Below are positions 33,700-40,279 of a stretch of DNA of 40,279 nucleotides, one piece after another. How positions within the stretch are numbered: the stretch's first letter is position 1; each line of letters begins with the position of its first letter. Made by a program: the position numbers and the translations under genes. Location: contig CAZEYT010000020.1 of the NCBI GenBank assembly GCA_964516295.1, positions 1 through 40,279 of the forward strand. Direction: 5' to 3'. The stretch is from CAZEYT01 sp964516295 (GTDB lineage Bacteria; Verrucomicrobiota; Verrucomicrobiia; Chthoniobacterales; Terrimicrobiaceae). Below the pieces are notes generated by a model. The model saw only the letters and a program-made list of their open reading frames with translations, searched no databases and had not been told where the DNA came from.

Positions 33700-34173
33700 A
33701 TGTCCAAATCGGTCCCCATGCGGCCGCGTCTTGCGCCGAAAGCCTCGCTTTCGTTCGCGATCGTCGCCAGCCAATACAACTCGCCCTTCGTCCAGCCGCT
33801 GGCGGACAATGCCTACCGTGAGCTCAGCAGTCTCGAGCCCGGGGCCAATATCGCCCTCGTCTCCGCGCCGGGTTCCTTCGAGATTCCGCTTCTGGTCCAG
33901 GCCGTGGCGGAATTGAATCGTTACCAAGCCGTTCTCGCCCTCGGCGTTGTTTTCGAAGGCGAGACCGCCCACGCACAACTCATCGCCCAGAGCGTGACAA
34001 ACTCGCTCATGGACCTCTCGCTGAAATTCAAAGTCCCGGTCGTCCACGCCGTCCTTCTCCTCAAAAACGAGGAACAAGCCCGCGCCCGATGCATCGAGAC
34101 CGAGCTCAACCGCGGTGTGGAAGCCGCCCGCGCCGCCGTCGCCGCCGCCCGTGCCCTGCACGAAATCCGCTGA
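33700..34173 (+). CDS. ribH: 6,7-dimethyl-8-ribityllumazine synthase
   Basis: RibH condenses the riboflavin precursors to lumazine in large capsid-like assemblies. The 157-residue length is typical. Visible marks are IVASQYN near the N-terminus, PGSFEIPLL for substrate binding, and GETAHAQLIAQS with active-site His91. The loop before it reads VFEGET where most family members have IRG.T. The C-terminal part EEQARARCIETELNRGVEAA keeps the phosphate-binding Arg position and the N-x-G motif. ATG 33700 fits the family start better than the upstream open extension. No FMN riboswitch is visible in the 138-bp divergent gap shared with accB. nusB follows after 7 bp. Confidence 0.92.
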   Translation: MSKSVPMRPRLAPKASLSFAIVASQYNSPFVQPLADNAYRELSSLEPGANIALVSAPGSFEIPLLVQAVAELNRYQAVLALGVVFEGETAHAQLIAQSVTNSLMDLSLKFKVPVVHAVLLLKNEEQARARCIETELNRGVEAARAAVAAARALHEIR

Positions 34174-34180
34174 ATTGATC

Positions 34181-34597
34181 ATGGGAGTTCGACGTGACGC
34201 CCGCGAAGCCGCGGTTCAATATCTCTACCAGCGCGACATCCGATCGGAGGACAATGACTCCGAACTCGAAAGTTTTTATCGCCTCCGCGGCCTGAGCCCC
34301 AGCGCTCGCCGCTTTTGCGACGGCCTTCTGCGGGGGTGGATGGCTCACCGATCGGCGATTGATGACGCCATTCAAAACCACACCCGGAATTATGATTTCG
34401 GACGTCTTTCCGCCGTGGACAGAAACATTTTGCGCATCGCCTGCTATGAGATTCTCTTCTGTCCGGAGGTTCCGCCCGCTGTGGCGATCAATGAAGCCAT
34501 CGAGATCGCCAAAAAGTTCAGCGCCGAGGAATCCGGGAAGTTTGTAAATGGCATCCTCGACAACGTGCGCAAAGCGGCCCCGCCCGCGCAGGCCTGA
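34181..34597 (+). CDS. nusB: Transcription antitermination factor NusB
   Basis: NusB, with NusE (ribosomal protein S10), forms the rRNA antitermination complex. This all-helical 138-residue protein has the family pattern: GVRRDAREAAVQYLYQRDI at the start, LSAVDRNILRIACYEILFCP in the middle, and AINEAIEIAKKFSAEESGKF then VNGILD at the end. ribH directly before nusB is one of the commonest bacterial gene pairs. ATG 34181 is preferred because it begins exactly at the family N-terminus. ftsY follows after 3 bp. Confidence 0.96.
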   Translation: MGVRRDAREAAVQYLYQRDIRSEDNDSELESFYRLRGLSPSARRFCDGLLRGWMAHRSAIDDAIQNHTRNYDFGRLSAVDRNILRIACYEILFCPEVPPAVAINEAIEIAKKFSAEESGKFVNGILDNVRKAAPPAQA

Positions 34598-34600
34598 GCG

Positions 34601-35449
34601 ATGGCGTTTGGATTTCTCAAAAATTTCGTCGCGAAATTCACCGGCCGACCGGTAGATTGGGATGAACTCGAGGAAACACTCATCCGCGCCGACCTCGGCG
34701 TGCCGATGACGCTGAAGATCCTGGAGGCGCTGCGGGCGCGCGGGAAGGAAGTCAACGGCGAAACCGCTGCCGCAGTGACCCGCGAAGAAATCCTTCGCGT
34801 GCTTCCCATGGTGAACCCGCCGCTGCGTCCGCTGCCGAACAAGCCGAAGGCGATTCTGGTGGTGGGCGTGAATGGCACGGGCAAAACTACGTCATCGGCC
34901 AAGCTGGCTGCGTGGCTCATGGCCAAGCGTCATACCTGCATCCTCGTCGCTGCCGATACCTTCCGCGCCGCGGCCATCGAGCAACTCGGCATCTGGGGCG
35001 GACGTCTCGGCATCGAAGTGGTCAAAAGCCAGTATCAGGGAGATCCGGCCGCGCTGTGTTACGACGCCTGGACAAGCGCCCACCGCAAGAACATCGAATT
35101 CGTCCTTTGCGACACGGCAGGCCGCCTGCACACGAAGAGCAATCTCATGCAGGAACTCACAAAGGTCAGCCGCACCCTCGGCAAACACGACCCGGACGCA
35201 CCGCACGAGAAATGGCTCGTCGTCGACGCCACGACCGGCTCGAACGCCCTCGTCCAAGCCCGGGAATTTCACCAGGCCATCGGACTCACCGGACTCATCG
35301 TCACCAAACTCGACGGCAGTGGAAAGGGCGGCGTCGCCGTCGCGATCCAGCACGAACTCGGCATTCCGACACGCTTCATCGGCACCGGGGAGAAGCCGGA
35401 GGACTTTGCGCCGTTTGACCGTGAAGACTTCGTCAACCGCATCATCTGA
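34601..35449 (+). CDS. ftsY: Signal recognition particle receptor FtsY (NG domain only)
   Basis: FtsY docks SRP-ribosome complexes at the membrane by GTP hydrolysis together with Ffh. This 282-residue form is essentially the NG core. G1 is GVNGTGKTTSSAKLA (89 onward), the insertion-box motif is DTFRAAA (119), G3 is DTAGR (171) and G4 is TKLD (235). The long acidic A domain of E. coli FtsY is absent, as in many bacteria; the short amphipathic N-terminus (MAFGFLKNFVAKF) may serve for membrane contact. Its TGA overlaps the next ATG (TGATG). Confidence 0.96.
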   Translation: MAFGFLKNFVAKFTGRPVDWDELEETLIRADLGVPMTLKILEALRARGKEVNGETAAAVTREEILRVLPMVNPPLRPLPNKPKAILVVGVNGTGKTTSSAKLAAWLMAKRHTCILVAADTFRAAAIEQLGIWGGRLGIEVVKSQYQGDPAALCYDAWTSAHRKNIEFVLCDTAGRLHTKSNLMQELTKVSRTLGKHDPDAPHEKWLVVDATTGSNALVQAREFHQAIGLTGLIVTKLDGSGKGGVAVAIQHELGIPTRFIGTGEKPEDFAPFDREDFVNRII

Positions 35450-36306
35450 TGTTCCGTTGGCTCGCCATTTTTCTCTTGATCGCCGGCTCCCTCGCGGCCG
35501 CCGACGATCTCACGATCCGGGTCGTCGCCGCGAATCTCACCTCGGGCACCCGCCAGTCCTACTCGGTGGACAATAGCAATCACTCGAACATCGAAGGAGC
35601 CGGCGCACGCATCCTCAAGGGGCTCCAACCCGACATCGTCCTCATCCAGGAATTCTCGACCGGCATGCCCCGACGCCAATGGGTCAACCAGACCCTCGGC
35701 GAAGAATTTCAGTTCATGGTCGAAGAGGGCGACGAAATTCCAAACGGGATCATCAGCCGCTTTCCCATCCTCGAATCCGGAGAGTGGGACGACACCGTGG
35801 TTCCCAACCGTGACTTTGCTTGGGCCCGCATCGCCCTCCCGGATGGATCTCGCGCCCTGGTAGTCAGCGTCCACCTTTTTGCGCGTAAAGCCTCCGGCCG
35901 CGTGGACCAGTGTCGCACTCTCGCAAAATTGATCGCGGAAAACCGGCGGGCGGGCGAACGCGTGATCTTCGGTGGGGACTTGAATACGCGCCACGAAGAC
36001 GAAAGCTGTATCGCCGAGCTGACCGGGGTCCTTCACATCCCCGATTCCCTTCCCGCTGACATTCTGGGCAACACGGGCACCAACGGCCCGAGGAAAGCCC
36101 CATACGACTGGGTCCTTGTGGATTCGGAGACCAATGCGAAGGAAATTCCCGTGACCATCGGTGGCACGTCCTACGAGGGCGGGCTTGTTTTTGACAGCCG
36201 GATTTTCGAACCCCTCGAGGCTGTGGCACCGGTTCAAATCGGGGACAGCGGCGTGCAGGGCATGCAGCACATGGCGGTCGTCCGGGATTTCCAACTCAAG
36301 AAATGA
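35449..36306 (+). CDS. Secreted endonuclease/exonuclease/phosphatase-fold protein
   Basis: This 285-residue protein starts with a signal peptide (MFRWLAIFLLIAGSLAAA) and then the EEP fold. Marks are VVAANLTSG at the first strand, the metal-ligand Glu68 in DIVLIQEFS, VVSVHLFARKA, the GGDLNTRHED block, and a final MQHMAVV that replaces the usual SDH. Members cleave phosphodiesters in nucleic acids, phospholipids or inositol phosphates; the substrate cannot be told. Being exported and translationally coupled to ftsY (TGATG) and to the flavoprotein downstream (ATGA) is odd but probably reflects operon packing rather than shared function. Confidence 0.86.
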   Translation: MFRWLAIFLLIAGSLAAADDLTIRVVAANLTSGTRQSYSVDNSNHSNIEGAGARILKGLQPDIVLIQEFSTGMPRRQWVNQTLGEEFQFMVEEGDEIPNGIISRFPILESGEWDDTVVPNRDFAWARIALPDGSRALVVSVHLFARKASGRVDQCRTLAKLIAENRRAGERVIFGGDLNTRHEDESCIAELTGVLHIPDSLPADILGNTGTNGPRKAPYDWVLVDSETNAKEIPVTIGGTSYEGGLVFDSRIFEPLEAVAPVQIGDSGVQGMQHMAVVRDFQLKK

Positions 36307-37499
36307 CGCCCGCTGTCTGCGTGGTCGGAGGAGGTCCCGCCGGACTCCGGGCGGCCGAGGTGTCCGTTGCAAGCGGGGCCAACGTGGCGGTCTATGATTC
36401 CATGCCTTCGGTCGGCCGGAAGTTCCTCGTGGCCGGTCGGGGTGGTCTGAACATCACGAACGCGGAACCGCCCGGGGACTTTGTCCGCCGCTACTCCGCA
36501 CCCGACGCCGCCACTTGGGAGTCTCTGCTCGGCGATTTTGGACCCACCGATCTGCGGGCGTGGGTGGAAGGATTCGGGATTTCGACGTTTGTCGGTTCGG
36601 GAAAGCGCATTTACCCGGACGGCATGAAGTCCGCGCCGCTCCTCCGCCGCTGGATCACGCGGTTGCGGACAGACGGAGTGGTTTTTCATCCCCGCCACCG
36701 ACTTGTGGGAATCCGTCGTCGGACGGGATGGGATATGGAATTCGAAACACCGGCCGGGCGGCAGCATGTGGAGTCTTCCGCAGTCGTTCTCGCGCTGGGC
36801 GGAGCATCCTGGCCGCAAACCGGCTCGGACGGACGCTGGTTCCCGCTTCTGGAAACGCTGGGCGTGCGCCCGGTGGAATTCCAACCGGCGAATTGCGGAT
36901 GGAATGTTGAGTGGTCCCGGGCGATGCTCGAAAAGGCGGAAGGCAAGCCCCTCAAAAACATCCGCGCAACGGCTGCCGGTGAGACGTCGGGTGGGGAATT
37001 GCTCATCACCCGCGACGGCTTGGAAGGAGGCGTTCTCTATGCTCTCACGCGTGCACTTCGACGGATGGAGACGCCCGTTCTCGAAATCGATCTCAAGCCG
37101 GCTTTCGACCTCCCGGACCTTCTCGCGCGCCTGGCCCACGCGCGGACGTTTCACTGGCACGAAGCCATGGAACGCTGGCGGATCGATCCCGTCACCCGGA
37201 CCTTGCTGGAACATCACCCGGAGCGGGAATCATGGTCCTCGATTCCGGCGCTGGCCGCTGCGGTCAAAGCGTGTCCGCTCCGTCTCCGCGGGCCGCGCCC
37301 CATTGCCGAGGCGATCTCCACGGCAGGCGGCGTGTGTTGGGGCGATCTCGACGACCGCCTCATGCTTCGCAGCGCTCCGGGCCTTTTTCTCGCTGGCGAG
37401 ATGATCGATTGGGAAGCTCCGACCGGCGGTTTTTTGATGCAGGGGTGTTTCAGCACCGGAACCCGCGCCGGACGCGCTGCGGCAGAGTTTTCCAAATGA
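36303..37499 (+). CDS. HI0933/BaiN-family flavoprotein
   Basis: This 398-residue protein has the FAD Rossmann motif VVGGGPAGLRAAE at the N-terminus and GRKFLVAGRGGLNITNAE, a hallmark of the HI0933-like NAD(P)/FAD-dependent oxidoreductases. The C-terminal FAD contact GGFLMQGCFSTGTRAG is also present. I recall a subgroup typified by Pseudomonas putida PP4765 with this length and TGSDGRWFPLLETLGV-type sequence. The substrate of the group is unknown. It overlaps both neighbours by ATGA (36303-36306 and 37496-37499), so it is in the middle of a translationally coupled set. Confidence 0.9.
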   Translation: MTPAVCVVGGGPAGLRAAEVSVASGANVAVYDSMPSVGRKFLVAGRGGLNITNAEPPGDFVRRYSAPDAATWESLLGDFGPTDLRAWVEGFGISTFVGSGKRIYPDGMKSAPLLRRWITRLRTDGVVFHPRHRLVGIRRRTGWDMEFETPAGRQHVESSAVVLALGGASWPQTGSDGRWFPLLETLGVRPVEFQPANCGWNVEWSRAMLEKAEGKPLKNIRATAAGETSGGELLITRDGLEGGVLYALTRALRRMETPVLEIDLKPAFDLPDLLARLAHARTFHWHEAMERWRIDPVTRTLLEHHPERESWSSIPALAAAVKACPLRLRGPRPIAEAISTAGGVCWGDLDDRLMLRSAPGLFLAGEMIDWEAPTGGFLMQGCFSTGTRAGRAAAEFSK

Positions 37500-38491
37500 A
37501 GACACTCGCCGACCTCCTCCAAAAACCGGACCCGATCCTCGCCCTCGCGCCCATGCAGGACGTGACCGATTGGGCGTTTTGGAAACTGATGACGCGTTAC
37601 GGAGGGGCCGATCTTTACTTCACCGAATACTTCCGCGTGACGGCTGGCTACCGCCCGGAAAAGTATATCCTGCGCTCGATCACCGAGAATCCCACCGGTC
37701 AGCCCGCCATCGCCCAGATCATCGGCAATGAAACGGAGTGGATGTGTCGGACTGCCTCCGAATTGGAAAGCCATCCCGCCGCGGCCGTGGATCTCAATCT
37801 CGGGTGCCCTGCTCCGGTCGTTTACCGGAAATGCGCCGGCGGCGGCCTTCTCCGCGACCCCGAGCGCATCGACGCCCTGCTTGCGGCGCTTCGAGCCACG
37901 ATTCGCGGGGCATTTACCGTGAAGACGCGGATCGGCTTTTCCGACCCGGGGGAATTTGATCGCCTGTTGGAGATTTTTGCGCGGCATCGTCTGGATTTGC
38001 TCACGGTTCACGGCCGCACGGTGACCGAAAAGTACGGTCCCTTGGTTCACTACGACCGCATTTCCCAAGCGGTGCGTTGCCTTTCCATTCCAGTGCTCGC
38101 CAATGGCAATGTGGACTCCCCGGCCGAAGCCGCACGCATTGTGCAGGAGACAGGGGTTCGGGGCCTGATGATCGGACGCGGGGCCATTCGGAATCCGTGG
38201 ATCTTCTCGCAAATCCGCGCCCACCTTGCCGGGAGCGAACCGCGCCTTCCCTCCGGTCGCGAGGTTCTGCAATACATTGAAGAACTCTACGACTCCGCCT
38301 GCGACGACCACGTTCCAGAACGCGCGCAGGTTCAGCGGATGAAAAAATACATGAACTACCTCGGTGAGGGCGTCGGGGCGGCTTTCCTCCACGACATCCG
38401 CCGCGCCGAGACCAAGGCGGGGTTTTTCACCATCTGCGCGGCCGCCCTCGCCCACGATCGGCCGATGTCCCTCGAACCTACGGCGCGATAA
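37496..38491 (+). CDS. tRNA-dihydrouridine synthase (Dus family)
   Basis: Dus enzymes reduce uridines in tRNA loops with FMN and NADPH. This 331-residue protein has the TIM-barrel marks: LALAPMQDVTDWAFW near the N-terminus, DLNLGCPAPVV with catalytic Cys104, TVKTRIGF, LLTVHGRTVTEKYG with the FMN-contacting His, PVLANGNV, and GLMIGRGAIRNPWIF. The C-terminal helical domain follows. Which uridine it modifies (DusA, B or C type) cannot be settled; the YRKCAGGGLLRDP segment differs slightly from DusB. The start at ATG 37496 uses the ATGA overlap with the flavoprotein gene. Its 3' end overlaps the convergent esterase gene by 14 bp. Confidence 0.93.
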   Translation: MKTLADLLQKPDPILALAPMQDVTDWAFWKLMTRYGGADLYFTEYFRVTAGYRPEKYILRSITENPTGQPAIAQIIGNETEWMCRTASELESHPAAAVDLNLGCPAPVVYRKCAGGGLLRDPERIDALLAALRATIRGAFTVKTRIGFSDPGEFDRLLEIFARHRLDLLTVHGRTVTEKYGPLVHYDRISQAVRCLSIPVLANGNVDSPAEAARIVQETGVRGLMIGRGAIRNPWIFSQIRAHLAGSEPRLPSGREVLQYIEELYDSACDDHVPERAQVQRMKKYMNYLGEGVGAAFLHDIRRAETKAGFFTICAAALAHDRPMSLEPTAR

Positions 38492-39569
38492 AGCGCAGCG
38501 CGTCGCCCAGCCGCTGCCGCCAGGAGAGTTCGTCATGGGTGCCGCCGGTCACACGGAGGATCCGGAACTGCTCACCATCCCGCCAGCCTTTCATCCGCAG
38601 GAGGGAACCAAGATCGCGGTGATAGGGTTCGAAGCATTCGTCGAGCCCCTCGCTGCCATAGTCAAAATACATGCGCACATTTTCCGGCAGCGCGGGCTCA
38701 TTCGCCAGCGCCAGCAACTGTCCGCTGTGTGGCGGCGGCGCGCCGGAGACATCCTGAAACGACGTCGACAGGCAAACAAATCCACCAAACACCCCCGGGT
38801 GGCGCAACGCTGTGTAAAAGGTATTCAATGCCCCCAGCGAAACACCGCCGAGGACCCGGGCCGACGGATGGGCCAACGTTCGATAATGGGCATCCAGGTA
38901 CGCCACGAGCTCGGTCGTCACAAATTGGGCATAGCCGGCCCCGCCCAATTCGGGAGAAAGATCGAAGTCGCGCATCGTGTCATTTTCCTCCGAAAATCCC
39001 TCCGGATGGCAAACCCCGACAAGGATCGCATCCGGTAATACGCCTTCGCTGGAGAGGAGTCCGTTCCACTCATCGGCCGCCAGATCGATCCCGGTCACCG
39101 CGCTGGTGGCCGGGTCGAAGACATTGTCGCCATCATGAAATACCATGAGCGGAAAACGACGTCCGGGCTCGGTCGCGTAGGCCGGCGGAAGCCAGATCCG
39201 AAGGTCGCGGGACCCGGCAAGCACCCGTGAACGAACCTGATCCCTCGCAAGGCGTCCGCGATACCGATCCTTCCAGTCCGCAATGGTGTGGTGAACGGTG
39301 TGGTCGAACCAGACCTCGTGCGCCTGATTGAAGGGCACATGGCCATAGGCGTCGACGGCTTCGGATTCCCACGATCCGCGGGTGAATTTGTATTCCAAAG
39401 CCACGCCCGTCTCGATTTCGATCTCGCCCTCCTGATACGGCCGGTTCCACCGCAATCGCAACCCGGCCGCCGGGTCCCAATTTCCCAACGCTGGATGATT
39501 TCCTGTGACAAAAACCGGCTCCTCCGGCCGATCCACCGGGGGAACAATGCGGAATCGGATTTGGCTCAT
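38478..39569 (-). CDS. Esterase with N-terminal starch-binding-like domain
   Basis: This 363-residue protein has two parts. Residues 1-95 look like a CBM20-type carbohydrate-binding module (FVTGNHPALGNWDPAAGLRL, then YKFTRGSWES). Residues about 100-363 form an esterase-D/enterochelin-esterase-like alpha/beta hydrolase. That part has MVFHDGDNVFD, the nucleophile elbow GGVSLGA with Ser244, and a likely catalytic His in GGTHDELSW. Such enzymes cut acyl esters from sugars or trilactone siderophores; the CBM favours a carbohydrate ester, which is inference. No signal peptide is seen, so it may act in the cytosol on imported or stored glucans. It diverges from metH across a 70-bp gap with no clear riboswitch. 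Confidence 0.88.
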   Translation of the reverse strand: MSQIRFRIVPPVDRPEEPVFVTGNHPALGNWDPAAGLRLRWNRPYQEGEIEIETGVALEYKFTRGSWESEAVDAYGHVPFNQAHEVWFDHTVHHTIADWKDRYRGRLARDQVRSRVLAGSRDLRIWLPPAYATEPGRRFPLMVFHDGDNVFDPATSAVTGIDLAADEWNGLLSSEGVLPDAILVGVCHPEGFSEENDTMRDFDLSPELGGAGYAQFVTTELVAYLDAHYRTLAHPSARVLGGVSLGALNTFYTALRHPGVFGGFVCLSTSFQDVSGAPPPHSGQLLALANEPALPENVRMYFDYGSEGLDECFEPYHRDLGSLLRMKGWRDGEQFRILRVTGGTHDELSWRQRLGDALRFIAP

Positions 39570-39639
39570 GGTTCGAATATAACATTAACCTGTTGGCAGG
39601 AAAGAGCCCGCGCGGTTAGTTTTCCCACTTGCAAGACCG

Positions 39640-40279
39640 ATGATTTCACCGACCGAAAAACACCTCCGCGAGCTTCTGGCTCAACGCATTCTCATTATCG
39701 ACGGAGCCATGGGGACCATGATCCAGCAGTACAAACTGCAGGAGGAGGACTATCGCGGAGCACGGTATGCGGATTGGACCGGTCAGGATCTGAAAGGCAA
39801 CAACGATCTGCTCGTCCTGACCAAGCCGGAGGTTATCCAAGAAATCCATTCGCGTTACATCGAGGCCGGAGCCGACATTATCGAGACGAATACCTTCAGC
39901 TCGACGACCATCGCGCAGGCGGACTACGGGCTGGAGGATATTGTTCCGGAGATGAATCGCGAAGCCGCCCGCGTCGCCCGCGCGGCGGCCGATGCGTGTA
40001 GGGATCGTAAAGTTTTTGTTGCCGGAGCCATCGGTCCCCTAAACCGCACGCTTTCGATCTCGCGCGATGTCAATGATCCCGGGAAACGCGATGTCACCTT
40101 CGAGCAAGTCGTCGCCGCCTACACCGAACAAATCGAAAACCTCGTTGCGGGGGGCGTGGATATCCTTCTCGTCGAGACGATCTTTGACACGCTGAACGCG
40201 AAGGCCGCGCTTTTTGCGATCTCGGGATTTTTTGAGACGCACCCGACCCTTCCGGTGATGGTCTCGGGCACGATCACCG
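39640..40279 (+). CDS. metH: Cobalamin-dependent methionine synthase, N-terminal part (cut by window end)
   Basis: The frame runs from ATG 39640 to the last base without a stop, giving 213 residues of the homocysteine-binding barrel. Marks are LIIDGAMGTMIQQYKLQEED, ETNTFSSTTIAQADYGLED, AGAIGPLNRTLSISRDVNDP and LLVETIFDTLNAKAAL, all typical of MetH rather than of cobalamin-free MetE. MetH moves a methyl group from methyl-tetrahydrofolate via cobalamin to homocysteine. The zinc-binding Cys residues and the folate, cobalamin and activation domains lie beyond the window. The 70-bp upstream gap is too short for a cobalamin or SAM riboswitch, and none is recognisable. Confidence 0.95.
   Translation, partial: MISPTEKHLRELLAQRILIIDGAMGTMIQQYKLQEEDYRGARYADWTGQDLKGNNDLLVLTKPEVIQEIHSRYIEAGADIIETNTFSSTTIAQADYGLEDIVPEMNREAARVARAAADACRDRKVFVAGAIGPLNRTLSISRDVNDPGKRDVTFEQVVAAYTEQIENLVAGGVDILLVETIFDTLNAKAALFAISGFFETHPTLPVMVSGTIT

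Noticed and set aside
39570..39639. Cobalamin or SAM riboswitch upstream of metH
   Set aside because: The gap is 70 bp and lacks conserved aptamer sequences; TTGGCA (39593) with a weak -10 is not convincing as a promoter either.

Overview
The window is about 40 kb of high-GC bacterial DNA, densely coded on both strands. It holds 31 protein genes or gene remnants and no rRNA, tRNA, IS element or CRISPR array that I can see. The gene set points to the PVC superphylum, most likely Verrucomicrobiota. It has a PEP-CTERM surface protein, a double-length tandem UvrA (known from Chlamydiae and relatives), Gram-negative envelope systems (RND pump, TonB/ExbB/ExbD, AsmA-like protein, lipoproteins), and a run of housekeeping genes with very tight spacing. 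Species cannot be read from the window.

Layout. 1-1370: a lower-GC PEP-CTERM surface-protein gene with a long leader, a sigma-54-like promoter match, a 22-bp dyad (a near copy lies inverted downstream) and a strong terminator. 1560-2046: a frameshifted remnant of a small cytosolic family, then a secreted NTF2-like protein. 2788-10184 (minus): two translationally coupled pairs, an RND efflux pair whose pump has lost about 250 internal residues, and a SNF2 helicase with a SWIM-zinc-finger/Xre-HTH protein. 10493-15312 (plus): miaB, an OGG1-like DNA glycosylase, a TonB-like protein, exbB, exbD and def, nearly all joined by overlapping stop/start codons. 15279-24428 (minus): MFS transporter, AsmA-like protein, tandem uvrA, a Thr/Gly/Ser-rich secreted protein and an HU/IHF protein. 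24637-27040 (minus): a CorA-like channel with an altered signature, and a class III aminotransferase. 27187-31711 (plus): membrane GT2 glycosyltransferase, L,D-transpeptidase lipoprotein, recA and 6-phosphofructokinase. 31719-33561 (minus): accC and accB. 33700-38491 (plus): ribH, nusB, ftsY, a secreted EEP-fold protein, a flavoprotein and a Dus enzyme. 38478-39569 (minus): an esterase with a starch-binding-like domain. 39640-end (plus): the start of metH.

How the genes fit together. The plus operon at 10.5-15.3 kb mixes tRNA modification, base-excision repair, proton-motive-force transduction and N-terminal formyl removal, so it looks like a housekeeping unit with an embedded energy-transducing trio. 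uvrA, the OGG1-like glycosylase, recA and the SNF2 helicase make the window rich in DNA-repair and DNA-remodelling functions. accBC, ribH, metH and pfk are core metabolism.

Points most worth a second look: the in-frame RND deletion that removes the proton-relay helix; the CCC-TGA frameshift gene; the 22-bp dyad pair and sigma-54-like site around the PEP-CTERM gene; the SWIM-HTH fusion coupled to a SNF2 helicase; the tandem UvrA with a Walker B Asp-to-Glu change in its fourth ATPase module and a terminator right at its 5' end; and the SMN-for-GMN change in the CorA-like protein.
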